A stretch of DNA of 64,000 nt from assembly GCA_029215795.1 (NCBI GenBank), contig JARDYH010000001.1, positions 185,697,654 through 185,761,653 of the forward strand, given 5' to 3'. The stretch comes from Anniella stebbinsi (Eukaryota; Chordata; Lepidosauria; Squamata; Anniellidae). This document shows positions 37,701 to 44,035 of this stretch, one piece after another. The translations under genes were made by a program, and so were the position numbers. The notes under the pieces are model-generated. The model saw only the letters and a program-made list of their open reading frames with translations. It was not told where the DNA came from and made no database searches. Numbering within the stretch: position 1 is the stretch's first letter; each line of letters begins with the position of its first letter.

Positions 37701-38226
37701 CTGCTCCTCAGTCCCATGATGAACCCCGTTCCTGTCTAGGATGTCAGAGAAAAAGTGGACAGACCGGAAACAGAAATTTTAAAACAAAGTTTTAGATCCC
37801 CTAAAAAGAAAAAGAAGACTTCAAACAGATATCAGCAGGCTTTTAAGGAGTCCTACTGAAACCCTCTTCCCTGGCTGCTGGGCAGGTTATGTCTGGCCCC
37901 TTTGAGGAACAGCCTATTTAGCATCTGATCCTGCCACCTGGCCCCATGGGAGGGGATATCCCAAAGGATATCAGCTGACCTTGTACCATTCCTCCAGCTA
38001 GCTGCAATGCTGATAGTTTCCTCAGAGAATATATAGAAAGGCCACAAAAACCGACAGAAAGCTAAGTACCCTTAAAGTCGTTTATTTCAATGAGCTACAT
38101 AGGATTGTTGTTAGCATGGTAGCACTGAGACAGTGTGGCAGCACTTGTTACGCATAAGAACGACTCACCTGTTGTCAGGAACAGCAGCTCAGCTCCAAAT
38201 AGCCAAACGAAGTGTGTGTGTAACAT
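9417..38226 (-). CDS. ITGB2: integrin beta-2 (CD18), complete coding sequence in 15 exons
   Basis: This is the beta chain of leukocyte integrins (LFA-1, Mac-1 and relatives), which binds ICAMs and complement at the cell surface. The minus-strand join is 38226-38169, 33650-33562, 30499-30319, 26305-26135, 24094-23853, 22316-22161, 20874-20779, 20575-20486, 19410-19270, 18448-18261, 17407-17163, 16615-16396, 14645-14440, 10523-10357, 9482-9417. That is 2316 bp and 771 residues; human is about 769. Visible parts: signal peptide 1-22, PSI domain, MIDAS DLSYS at 134-138, specificity loop Cys191-Cys198, NLDAPEGG at 229-236, cysteine-rich I-EGF repeats at about 448-617, beta-tail, membrane helix 702-724, NPLF at 753-756, TTT at 760-762, NPRF at 765-768. 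It matches beta-2 better than beta-7 or beta-1. No stop or frameshift was seen. The 5' non-coding exon and promoter were not found. Confidence 0.96.
9487..9526. repeat. (CAAT)10 microsatellite abutting the last ITGB2 acceptor
   Basis: Ten perfect CAAT units. On the ITGB2 strand they read (ATTG)10 and end 2 bp before the acceptor AG, where a pyrimidine tract is normally found. Confidence 0.95.
10357..10523 (-). CDS. ITGB2: ITGB2 exon 15: transmembrane helix and membrane-proximal tail
   Basis: Encodes residues 695-750. The helix 702-724 has the GG..AG small-residue pattern and ends in IW. It is followed by the membrane-proximal [12 protein letters not shown], which pairs with the alpha-chain tail in the inactive state. 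Acceptor TTAG and donor GTAAGA are both good. The preceding Cys696 matches the conserved juxtamembrane cysteine of the family. Confidence 0.96.
11389..11520. mobile_element. foldback MITE (family D)
   Basis: Starts GGTGACCATATGAAAAGGAG. An inner pair of arms, GTTGTGATGAAGAGGAATTT and its near-exact inverse ending CTTCATCACAAC, makes a long hairpin with CAGCAGGTG/CACCTGGTG at its tip. A related, more complete copy lies at 47019-47168. Confidence 0.65.
12724..13632 (+). pseudogene. L1 ORF1 protein, interrupted by one stop
   Basis: The first part (12724-13212) carries a coiled coil of about 90 residues with heptad-like spacing ([18 protein letters not shown] onwards). A TAA at 13213-13215 interrupts it. 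The same frame then resumes with [17 protein letters not shown] and continues to 13632, covering the RRM-like domain and C-terminal domain ([33 protein letters not shown]). ORF1p is the RNA-binding chaperone of L1. A single substitution at the stop separates this copy from an open frame. Confidence 0.75.
13682..13989 (+). pseudogene. L1 ORF2 endonuclease, N-terminal fragment
   Basis: Begins [20 protein letters not shown] and continues with [10 protein letters not shown] and GVALYIKP, the first motifs of the APE-type endonuclease (N in WNING and E in QETH are catalytic). It is cut off after about 100 codons by the following repeat. Confidence 0.8.
13990..14160. repeat. retroposon 3'-end repeat
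   Basis: TATTTATTTATTTATTACAT is followed by CCGCCCCATAGCCGAAGG and CTGGGCGGTTCACA, then A-rich sequence. The same unit recurs inverted at about 21225-21275 and direct at about 21780-21850. I do not assign it to a named family. Confidence 0.55.
14169..14206. repeat. (TC)n microsatellite
   Basis: A pure TC run of about 19 units. Confidence 0.9.
14440..14645 (-). CDS. ITGB2: ITGB2 exon 14: beta-tail domain
   Basis: Encodes residues 626-695, beginning [17 protein letters not shown] and ending SVNPKKE. It holds the paired cysteines of the beta-tail and two N-glycosylation sites (N642 in NCS, N649 in NIT). Acceptor CTAG at 14646-14647 and donor GTACGT give phases that join cleanly to both neighbours. 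Confidence 0.95.
15465..15935 (+). mobile_element. CR1 LINE, C-terminal part of ORF2
   Basis: Decayed coding sequence: an LEYCVQF-like start, then [10 protein letters not shown] and a later [14 protein letters not shown] stretch, the usual end of CR1-type ORF2. There are several frameshifts. It lies in ITGB2 intron 13. A sister copy is at 38395-38700. Confidence 0.7.
16396..16615 (-). CDS. ITGB2: ITGB2 exon 13: I-EGF repeats 3-4
   Basis: Encodes residues 553-626 with the cysteine pattern [15 protein letters not shown], then [12 protein letters not shown] and CPGCPSPC. These are the stalk I-EGF modules that extend when the integrin is activated. Acceptor CCAG before 16615, donor GTAAGTG after 16396. 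Confidence 0.96.
17163..17407 (-). CDS. ITGB2: ITGB2 exon 12: I-EGF repeats 1-3
   Basis: Encodes residues 471-553. It contains [17 protein letters not shown], the segment [14 protein letters not shown] and [18 protein letters not shown], nearly identical in spacing to human beta-2. N501 (NAS) is a glycosylation site. Acceptor GCAG at 17408-17409, donor GTGAGTG. Confidence 0.96.
18261..18448 (-). CDS. ITGB2: ITGB2 exon 11: hybrid domain end and first I-EGF
   Basis: Encodes residues 409-471, starting [17 protein letters not shown] (N423 glycosylation site), passing [10 protein letters not shown] and entering CNCECDEE with CGICR. Acceptor TTCCAG, donor GTAATC. Confidence 0.95.
18449..19269 (-). 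other. ITGB2 intron 10
   Basis: A weak LINE-tail match (TTTATTTATATACCACC at about 18854) and a short C run near 19010. I see nothing else. Confidence 0.4.
19270..19410 (-). CDS. ITGB2: ITGB2 exon 10: hybrid domain
   Basis: Encodes residues 362-408, [14 protein letters not shown] through [10 protein letters not shown] to [13 protein letters not shown]. It matches the human stretch around YDSFC and PRGDCD. Exactly 47 codons in phase 0. Acceptor TTGCAG, donor GTAGGA. Confidence 0.95.
20486..20575 (-). CDS. ITGB2: ITGB2 exon 9: end of the beta-I domain
   Basis: Encodes residues 332-361, [20 protein letters not shown] followed by [10 protein letters not shown]. The usual SxDSSN next to the ADMIDAS region is replaced by LENSNN. 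Exactly 30 codons in phase 0. Acceptor CTAG, donor GTAAGTG. Confidence 0.95.
20779..20874 (-). CDS. ITGB2: ITGB2 exon 8: beta-I domain
   Basis: Encodes residues 300-331, [12 protein letters not shown] then [19 protein letters not shown], a core strand and helix of the beta-I domain. 32 codons in phase 0. Acceptor ATAG, donor GTAAGTAA. Confidence 0.96.
20875..22160 (-). other. ITGB2 intron 7
   Basis: Contains a TC microsatellite (about 21172-21208), two retroposon tails (about 21225-21275 inverted, 21775-21850 direct) and a plus-strand LINE fragment (21310-21762). Confidence 0.6.
21310..21762 (+). mobile_element. non-LTR retrotransposon, C-terminal end of ORF2
   Basis: The frame reads [19 protein letters not shown] then [17 protein letters not shown] and HHIKTLYR. 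The LIDIAIPND and KY..LA.E...LW motifs mark the region past the reverse transcriptase in several LINE clades, possibly R4-like. The exact clade is uncertain. It ends at a retroposon tail at about 21775. Confidence 0.5.
22161..22316 (-). CDS. ITGB2: ITGB2 exon 7: beta-I domain
   Basis: Encodes residues 248-299, [20 protein letters not shown] then [14 protein letters not shown] and [17 protein letters not shown] and the GDGK turn are conserved. N254 (NVT) is a glycosylation site. 52 codons in phase 0. The acceptor CAG is preceded by nine A, five T and a CT repeat. Confidence 0.96.
22333..22358. repeat. (AG)n microsatellite next to an ITGB2 acceptor
   Basis: About 13 AG units. On the ITGB2 strand this is a (CT)n tract 16 bp upstream of exon 7, so the microsatellite forms the pyrimidine tract. 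Confidence 0.9.
22359..23852 (-). other. ITGB2 intron 6, repeat-rich
   Basis: CAGGGGTCCCCAACTG at about 22691 resembles a hAT terminal repeat. A CA microsatellite lies at 23339-23366. The rest could not be assigned. Confidence 0.4.
23339..23366. repeat. (CA)n microsatellite
   Basis: A pure CA run of about 14 units in ITGB2 intron 6. Confidence 0.9.
23853..24094 (-). CDS. ITGB2: ITGB2 exon 6: beta-I domain with specificity loop
   Basis: Encodes residues 167-247. [17 protein letters not shown] leads to CPSKESKC (Cys191-Cys198, the ligand-specificity loop), [12 protein letters not shown], then [28 protein letters not shown] supplies ligand-associated metal-site residues. This exon most clearly separates beta-2 from beta-7 and beta-1. 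Acceptor ATAG, donor GTAAGG. Confidence 0.97.
24247..24271. repeat. (AT)n microsatellite
   Basis: A pure AT run in ITGB2 intron 5. Confidence 0.85.
24690..25165 (-). mobile_element. CR1 LINE 3' region
   Basis: On the plus strand it reads CACTGCTGGATCAGACC, then CATCCTGTTTCCCATGGTGG and later TTTTGTCTGTCCTGACTCTC, the inverse of CR1 ORF2 end plus 3' UTR. It corresponds to the region seen at 54330-55170. Decayed. Confidence 0.7.
26135..26305 (-). CDS. ITGB2: ITGB2 exon 5: hybrid to beta-I domain, MIDAS
   Basis: Encodes residues 110-167. [20 protein letters not shown] runs into [11 protein letters not shown], where D134-L-S-Y-S138 is the MIDAS and the following acidic pair the ADMIDAS. N116 (NVT) is a glycosylation site. 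Acceptor GATAG, donor GTATGT. Confidence 0.97.
26755..27085 (+). mobile_element. CR1 LINE 3' end with octamer-type tail
   Basis: Decayed end of ORF2 ([21 protein letters not shown]; [20 protein letters not shown]), then GGCCACTTCCAACTGTATGA and ATCTATGAATT, the degenerate ATTCTATG tail typical of CR1. Confidence 0.75.
27086..27739 (-). other. ITGB2 intron 4, unassigned part
   Basis: No repeat I can name. Open frames here are short and have no recognised motif. Confidence 0.4.
27740..28562 (+). mobile_element. L1 retrotransposon, 5'-truncated 3' end
   Basis: ORF2 C-terminus: [18 protein letters not shown], then [19 protein letters not shown] (the C-x2-C...H...C knuckle of L1 ORF2p), and after a frameshift [16 protein letters not shown]-rich 3' UTR ends in AATAAA at about 28543. 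Antisense to ITGB2. Confidence 0.8.
28563..30318 (-). other. ITGB2 intron 4, remaining part
   Basis: Unassigned, with possible LTR-like features near 29550-29770 (a CCAAT motif in AGCCAATCAG and a TTTATACC motif). I see no coding sequence. Confidence 0.35.
30319..30499 (-). CDS. ITGB2: ITGB2 exon 4: PSI end and hybrid domain
   Basis: Encodes residues 50-110, [24 protein letters not shown], then [11 protein letters not shown]. The spacing SIRCDT...LL.RGC matches human beta-2. 60 codons plus one base. Acceptor TACAG, donor GTATCC. Confidence 0.94.
31022..31585. mobile_element. degenerate element related to the hAT family F
   Basis: Starts TTAGGGCTGTGAGCTGC and is filled with GATCC/GAAGTGGG words, reminiscent of the hAT MITE at 1867-2429. 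I could not find matching ends or a target duplication, so the call is weak. Confidence 0.25.
31722..33225 (-). mobile_element. L2 LINE with reverse transcriptase, 5'-truncated
   Basis: Reads on the minus strand from reverse transcriptase (33154) through the C-terminal region ([38 protein letters not shown]) to GEIRQLTS and a 3' end GGGAGAGGCGGGTGATAAAT plus (TAT)n. TTCCCAGAGGACCTGA occurs twice (about 32072 and 32280), so there is an internal duplication or two joined copies. It lies in ITGB2 intron 3, in the same orientation as the gene. Confidence 0.85.
32528..33154 (-). pseudogene. L2 reverse transcriptase fragment
   Basis: [20 protein letters not shown] leads to the catalytic [10 protein letters not shown] motif, then [13 protein letters not shown] and [10 protein letters not shown]. 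This is the palm and thumb region of an L2-type LINE polymerase. The frame is interrupted after CNALY by a tiny L2-tail insertion (32528-32587). The N-terminal half is missing. Confidence 0.85.
33562..33650 (-). CDS. ITGB2: ITGB2 exon 3: PSI domain
   Basis: Encodes residues 20-49, [20 protein letters not shown] followed by PGCAWCKKR. This is the plexin-semaphorin-integrin domain with its CxxC and GPGCxWC cysteines. Signal cleavage is expected after residue 22. Acceptor TTAAG at 33651-33652, donor GTATGT. Confidence 0.95.
34300..34640 (-). mobile_element. L2 LINE fragment (C-terminal region)
   Basis: Minus strand reads [16 protein letters not shown] then [20 protein letters not shown], matching the [11 protein letters not shown]...RTLRSSG end of L2. 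Decayed, in ITGB2 intron 2. The neighbouring 34640-36240 has no firm assignment. Confidence 0.55.
36260..36379. mobile_element. short palindromic MITE (family C)
   Basis: AGCCTTCTCCAACCTGG at the left is inverted as CCAGATTGGGGAAGGCT at the right, and CCAGATGTTTTGGACTTCAA pairs in part with AACATCTGG. A possible relative lies at 44402-44520. Confidence 0.6.
36894..37665. mobile_element. Harbinger-like MITE (family A) with a GC-rich insert
   Basis: Ends GGCTGCCTCTACAAGAG and GTGGAGGGGACC, flanked by CAA (36891-36893 and 37666-37668). Outer parts match the copies at 3419 and 46293. The middle (37080-37560) is about 480 bp of CpG-rich DNA absent from the 46293 copy. That insert has a long direct repeat (37167-37219 and 37497-37564, both ending GGGAGGGAAGCGCCTTTTG) and a G14 run at 37411-37424. 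It lies in ITGB2 intron 2, about 0.5 kb downstream of the start-codon exon. Confidence 0.65.
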
Positions 38227-38234
38227 CTCTCCTG
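38169..38234 (-). CDS. ITGB2: ITGB2 exon 2: start codon and signal peptide
   Basis: Acceptor TTTAG at 38235-38238, 8 nt of 5' UTR, then ATG at 38224-38226. It encodes [19 protein letters not shown] and the first base of A20, a hydrophobic signal peptide core. Donor GTGAGT after 38169. The coding part is 38226-38169. The phase fits exon 3, giving ...[12 protein letters not shown], in register with human ITGB2 (Cys25). Confidence 0.88.
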
Positions 38235-38394
38235 CTAAAGGCAAATAATACACAATGAAAGAACTACACTCAATCACTGCAAGAACAGTAGCTATAATTT
38301 TGCTTACAGAAATCTTAGAATCAAGGATTACATAGTTGAAAGGGATCCTGAATCTTTTTGCAGACATAGGCAATGGGTTGCAAAGCCCCCCCCC

Positions 38395-38700
38395 CCCTGT
38401 AATTTTATAGAGCTGGAAAAGGTTCACAGAAAGGCAAGCAAAATGATCAGGGAGATGGAGCAACTCTCCTAAGAAGAAAGGTTTCAACATTTGGGGCTTT
38501 TGAGCTTAGAAAAAAGGCTGAGTAAGGATGTACGATAGAGGTGTACAAAATTATGCGTAATTTGGAGATGTTTTTCGCATAATACTAGAACCTGGGATCA
38601 TCCAATGAAGCTGAATGGTGAAGTTGAATTCAGGACAGATGAAAAGAAGTGCTTTATTACGCAGTACATAACTGAACTATGAAATTGACTTCTACAAGAT
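38395..38700 (+). mobile_element. CR1 LINE, end of ORF2
   Basis: Decayed ELEKVHRKAS, EMEQLS and FRTDEKKCFIT stretches, with HNTRTxDHPMKLN-like coding in between. Same family as 15465-15935. It directly abuts a MITE at 38703. Confidence 0.65.
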
Positions 38701-38702
38701 GT

Positions 38703-38922
38703 GGACCTTTATCACATGAGCGGTTTGATCCACACCCGCCGCAACTTTGATCCAATTCTTTCACATGATGACATCCCCCTTGCGTTGGTCTTGCTCCCGA
38801 GTGCTCCTTTTTTCCTTCCTCTTTCAAAATCTCCCTGAACGGGGATTGACCGTTTTCTCCCCTCCTCCTCCGCAGGCTTAGCTGAGGAATTGGAGCAAAA
38901 CTAATCATGTGTGATCAAAGGG
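38703..38922. mobile_element. MITE (family E)
   Basis: Starts GGACCTTTATCACATGAG and ends in the inverse (CATGTGTGATCAAAGGGC). Inner sequence TTGATCCACACCCGCC matches, inverted, the copy at 61185-61917. Confidence 0.6.
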
Positions 38923-39669
38923 CTTCACTCACATAGGAAACGGAGAGGGAACCCTTATAAGCAAAACAGGTAGGTGTGAGAAAGGCTGTGGTAACGACCA
39001 TCAACTTAAGGCCAAAACAGACATTACTTTAAATCCATATCCAGCACCTATGTATTTTTTAAATTACTCTAGAATAGGCATATGGGGCCATAATTCAGAT
39101 CTTAAATGCTTCCAACCCCTCACACCAGGATCCCAATTTGGAACAGGGGGTCCTGCACCTGCTCTAGACTAAAAATGGTTGAGGAAAGAGTGCAGTTGAG
39201 AGATACAGATTTAAAATAATATCTGTTTTGGCTTCTAGACAGTTTTAAATGGGGATTATTTATTCACTTATTTAAAATTATTTTTAGGCTGTCTTTAAGG
39301 GTGCAAACCGTTCAAGGTGGCATACAAAATAAAAAGAACACAAAATGGATACAATAAAACCCATAAGAACACATTTAATAAAATCCATAAAAACAGAGAT
39401 TACCAATAACAATAAATACAAATGGAATTTAACAATAAAACCAGCAGCTGACATAGTTTATACAGGTTCATGGCAGATAAGGCCATCAAAAGCGATTAGT
39501 CATGATGGCTATACACTATTTGCAGGATCACACGCAGCATGTCTCTGAATACCAGTTGCTGTGATCAACAACAGGGGCAGGTTATTGCATTCATGGTCTG
39601 CTTCTGGCCTTATCAGAAGCATCTATTTTGTTTTTTACTAAATAGGAAGGAAATGGTGGGTGCGTAAAA

Positions 39670-39907
39670 CACTCACCAGCCGGGAGAGATTCGCCAACTC
39701 ACTAGTCTTCTGGAATTTAAAAGATCTATAAAGACTTATCTCTTCCGGCAGGCCTACCCAGATGAATTTTAAAGTGTTTTATTGGTGTTTTATTGGTGTT
39801 TTAATGATGTACTGGTTTTATCTGCTTTTAATCAGTTTTTGTATTTTGTGTTTGGTGTTGTTCCCCGCCTCGATCCGTTGGGAGAGGCGGGTGATAAATA
39901 AATATTA

Positions 39908-39946
<39 letters not shown>
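39670..39946 (+). mobile_element. L2 LINE 3' end plus (TTA)n
   Basis: Reads [12 protein letters not shown] coding, then TTCCGGCAGGCCTACCCAGA and GGGAGAGGCGGGTGATAAAT, ending in about 13 TTA units. It matches the 3' end at 31722-31920 in the opposite orientation. Confidence 0.8.
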
Positions 39947-40639
39947 ACAACTACTGGGCTAAAGTGCTGAAGGAAATCTCTCAAGTGAAACAGGCAATAT
40001 CATCTTGCCTAATCCCAAATTGTCTCTTCTAAAATTCTTTTTGGACACTCAGGATATTCTGCACAAAGACATACTTTCTTCATCTTTGAGAGCTGAATAA
40101 ATGGCATCTGTATAAACATTAGAAAAGTGGGAACTCCCCAACACTGTCTTTGTGCTCTCACAATCTGGGATAAGCTAATAGTGGCAAAATGGATATACCA
40201 ACAAAGGATATGTCCGATCCCCACCCCACCTCACCCCTGAGACTCTAGACAGACCTACAACCTGGTGGGGTGGGGACACCCACTCTCAGCTGCTGTGAAA
40301 AGCTCCAAGGTAACTGTTCTTCCAAGACTGCAACAGGAAGTGAGATGGTGAGGGAGAGGTTGTGATGGTGGGTGGGGAGGGGAGAGTAGGGTAACCATAT
40401 TTTGGAAACCAAAAAGGAGGACAACATGGTCGGCCCCCAAGGGGGCGTGCCCACCAACATGTTCTGGTTGTCAGAATGCTGGACTAAATGGAATATGCAG
40501 AATGCTTGTCTTTCCCCACTAAGCACATATCAATTATATTCCTCTCCATACAGCAATTCCTTCTCATTCTATCATCTTCCAGCAACTCTTCATAAAAACA
40601 GGTGCCTTGTATAGTGCAACTCTCCTCTACTTCCTCCTT

Positions 40640-41815
40640 GTTATGCACACAAAATTCTCTTTGTCGGAGCAGAGACTGTGTGTCACAAATACACCAGCAA
40701 GGATGTAAGTGTTGAGGCTACAGAGGTGCCTGATCTTGCTTGCCATCATCAAGAGGCAGACACAAGGATTATTTGGCACACCCAACATATATCACATGGT
40801 AGTGGTCAGGCAAAGAATATCCTGGTTAGAGCAAATGACACTGATGTGTTGGTTCTGTAAATTTACCATCAAAAGCACTCCCTAAACTCTGGGGTTTGGT
40901 TTGATTGTGGCATGTCTTCTAACAACAGCAGAAGGACTATCAATGTAACTTGTATCACAGAGGAGCCTGGACACGATCTGGTGGAGGCCTTGTCGGACTA
41001 CCATGCTTTTACAGGGTATGATTTCACAGCTGCATTTGCAAGACAGGGAAAAGTTAAACTATTTGAAATCATGAAAAAGAATAATGAATTCCAAGAAATT
41101 CTCAGCCAGCTAGGTGAGTCATTAACTTTAACAGAAGAAAAGATAGCTGGGTTGGAGAAATTTGTCTGTGCCATGTACGGCCACCCTAGATACTCCTCTG
41201 TGAGTGAAGTAAGATACAGGCTCAATTCAGACGACACAATAAACAACTGGTGTGGGGGAAACAATCGTCAATTGTTTTGACTATTGTGTCATCCGAATGC
41301 TGCCATAGTCAACTCAGCGCTGATCCTCATCCACACCACAGTTGATTATTTATTACCATGTTGTGTGGAGAGTGCCCCCTAGGGTTAGGGTTAGTCAACC
41401 CACCATTGACTATCGTGTCGTCCGAATTGAGCCACAGTCTATTTATGAAGAAAACAACACCTAAGTTCCAGTCTAGACATTCTCCAAAGTTAAAGGGATT
41501 GACCCAACAATGCTGCCTCCATCTAAACCTGCATTGATCCAAGAGATTAAAAGAAGCAATTCAGTGTCATGGCTGTGGAAACTAGCAGATTGTAGAAAAC
41601 CTGACGACGGGCTTGATCCTACTGAACACGGCTGGTACTTGGAAAATGGCAGGTACCACATAAAATGGTACGATGGTCCAATACTCCCAGAAAACCTTGA
41701 AACAGCCACAGAAGAGGACAGTGAAAAAGAAGACAAGGAAAGTGATTTTGTCAGTAAAGATAGTAGTTCCAATGAAAGTGAAGAGGACATCCACTGAAAT
41801 TTATTTGTTAACACT
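40640..41815 (+). pseudogene. mobile-element-like gene remnant with a possible FEN/XPG-type nuclease pattern
   Basis: One frame reads ACHHQEADTRIIWH, ILVRANDTDVLVL, a single TAA (40858-40860), then NSRRTINVTC, DYHAFTGYDFTAAFARQGK and LEKFVCAMYGH. A MITE (41219-41433) breaks it. Past the MITE and one small frameshift the protein goes on: SVSWLWKLADCRKPDDGLDP, EHGWYLENGRYHIKWYDGP and an acidic C-terminus to the stop at about 41797. The spaced acidic residues (EAD, NDTD, GYD) resemble the metal site of PIN/FEN1/XPG-I nucleases. The nuclease assignment is inference. I believe related sequences recur in many animal genomes, which suggests a transposon protein. The 5' part is not visible. Confidence 0.55.
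41219..41433. mobile_element. Harbinger-like MITE (family B), copy 1
   Basis: 215 bp with TIR GGCTCAATTCAGACGACAC and its inverse, flanked by ACA (41216-41218 and 41434-41436). The 3-bp duplication and the GG....TT.GG start fit PIF/Harbinger (Tourist-like) MITEs. It interrupts the nuclease-like remnant. Confidence 0.75.
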
Positions 41816-42352
41816 TCTCACAGAACATAGTTTTTATTTTGTAAATGGTCACATTTTGCTGAAGATTTTAAAAACATTTGTTAAAAACAATTCTACCTAA
41901 TAAATAGTTTTTTTATATATCATCATACGCGTCCTGTTTGAAATTTTGTAAAAAACATTTGAACATGTTCAATTGTAAAAATCACAGTTGAACATGTTCA
42001 AAATGATCTGTGCACTAGATCAAGAGATATTTAGGGTGGATACTTTTGATAAAAGCCCTGTATGATAAACTGTATAATCATACAATCCTGAGAAAGTGGA
42101 CATATAACGAAATATCACTCATAATTCCCTAAGCGTTGGGGTAAACCCCATGTTATTATACATTTTTTTAATCCTCACTAAAAATGCAAATTTTTTGTGC
42201 TTGAGTATTCTTTCGAAAGTCGTATAGTTTTTTGAGTAAATCATGGTTAAACGTCACACATAACCAATGTGAACACTGATTTTATACATTCAAATGAAAT
42301 TATCTCAAAAACTAATGGAGTTAACAAAAATGTGTAATTACAAAAAGTATTT

Positions 42353-42579
42353 GGCTCAATTCGGACGACACAATAAACAACTGGTGTGGGGGGAACAATC
42401 GTCAGTTGTTTTGACTATTGTGTCATCCGAATGCTGCCATAGTCAACTCAGCGCTGATCCTCATCCACACCACAGTTGATTATTTATTACCATGTTGTGT
42501 GGGGAGTGCCTCCTAGGGTTAGCGTGAGGGTTAGGGTTAGTCAACCCACCATTGACTATCGTGTCGTCCGAATTTAGCC
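42353..42579. mobile_element. Harbinger-like MITE (family B), copy 2
   Basis: 227 bp with TIR GGCTCAATTCGGACGACAC, flanked by TTT (42350-42352 and 42580-42582). It differs from copy 1 by about six substitutions and one 12-bp gain inside a TTAGGG-like tract, so both inserted fairly recently. Confidence 0.8.
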
Positions 42580-43339
42580 TTTGTCATTAAATTTCAAACA
42601 TTTCAGAAAAACTTTAAGCTCTGTAGCATAAACAAGTGAAAAGTTATGCATATTTAAATGTGGCAACTACATAATAGCGTGGCAGCCATATTGATGATGT
42701 CAACACGCAGCCCCCCACCACTGGAATTTTGTAAAACTAACTTTTCTGAGACACTTCTGTCACATATAAACAAAAAATATTCACAAAGCTATTGCACTCG
42801 CTGGGGTAAATAAATCCTGCTTGGCTCTGGGTTACTTCTGCATTCAGAAAAGAGTGCTGAATGTCCTTCCCCCAATTAGTGCTACTTCTGCAAAGAAAAA
42901 GGAATACTTAAAAAGAGAACAAAAGGAACAAACACATAATTCCCACCCCACCACAAAGCATAAGCTCACTATTTATAAGAAATGGTGCTAAATATATTAA
43001 GATGCCAGACTTCAGAATGCAAGTTTATATACAACAGTTTCTTCAAGCAGATAAAAGAGACCAACTGTAGTAATTTCATGCAATATCAGTTGCAAAGATT
43101 TCAGATATTCTGAAAAGTTTGTCTTTTCTAATATTAACAATAATAGCATATGAATAATGTCATCAAGAAGCACAATAATATCCTTTTACACTGATTTTTG
43201 TGTGTATATGCATTCTAGAACTCAGCAAGAAAATGAAAGGATGTTCTACAGTATTATTAATGTTAAGGGAAATGGGGGGGAAGGCTCCATCATTATAAAT
43301 CTCAAACATCTATTACTAAATCAAATACCTGTTGACCCA

Positions 43340-43469
43340 ATAGAATCATAGAATCATAGAGTTGGAAGGGGCCTATAAGGCCATCGAGTCCAACCCCCTG
43401 CTCAATGCAGGAATCTATCCTAACGCATCCCTGACAGATGGTTGTCCAGCTGCCTCTTGAATGGACTAA
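43340..43469 (-). mobile_element. CR1 LINE 3' end
   Basis: Plus strand AGAATCATAGAATCATAGAG, then TTGGAAGGGGCCTATAAGG, the inverse of the CR1 3' tail. Inserted into the Harbinger transposase remnant or beside it. Confidence 0.8.
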
Positions 43470-43605
43470 GAAGTTAAAAGTTGCTCTGGTCATGTGAAAA
43501 GCACCCCGGAATATCTTATTGTCCCAGTCATCCATATCTGCCATTTCATTCCACATGGCATCAGTCCTTTTCAGCATCCAGTGGTAGTCTGGCCATTCCT
43601 CCTCA
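43470..43605 (-). pseudogene. PIF/Harbinger transposase, N-terminal scrap
   Basis: Minus strand encodes MLKRTDAMWNEMADMDDWDN then KIFRGAFHMTRATFNFLVHS. The W....DW...FRM.R.TF..L pattern is the start of HARBI1-type transposases. Only about 45 codons survive, between two CR1 insertions. The catalytic DDE region is absent. Confidence 0.55.
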
Positions 43606-44035
43606 TAGAATCATAGAATAGTAGAGTTGGAAGGGGCCTATAAGGCCATCGAGTCCAACCCCCTGCTCAATGCAGGAATCTACCTTAAAGCATCCCTGAC
43701 AGATGGTTGTCCAGCTGCCTCTAATGTGGGAGAGTCCACCCCCCCCCCAGGTCATTGGTTCCATTGTCGTACTGCTCTAACAGTCAGGAAGTTTTTCCTG
43801 ATGTTCAGCCAGAATCTGGCTTCCTGTAACTTGAGCCCCTTATGTCGTGTCCTGCATTCTGGGTTGATCGAGAAGAGATCCTGGCCCTCCTCTGTGTGAC
43901 AACCTTTCAAGTATTTGAAGAGTGCTATCATGTCTTCTCTCAATCTTCTCTTCTCCAGGCTAAACATGCCCAGTTCTTTCAATCTCTCCTCATAGGGCTT
44001 TGTTTCCAGACCCCTAAAATCGTCTTTTAATAAAC
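43606..44035 (-). mobile_element. CR1 LINE, end of ORF2 and 3' tail
   Basis: Minus strand reads [36 protein letters not shown] and [19 protein letters not shown], then the 3' tail with the TAGAATCATAGAAT inverse octamers. A 15-bp C-rich run lies at about 43738. Confidence 0.85.

Noticed and set aside
42510..42545. Interstitial telomere
   Set aside because: Only two or three TTAGGG-like units, and they are an internal part of a MITE seen twice.
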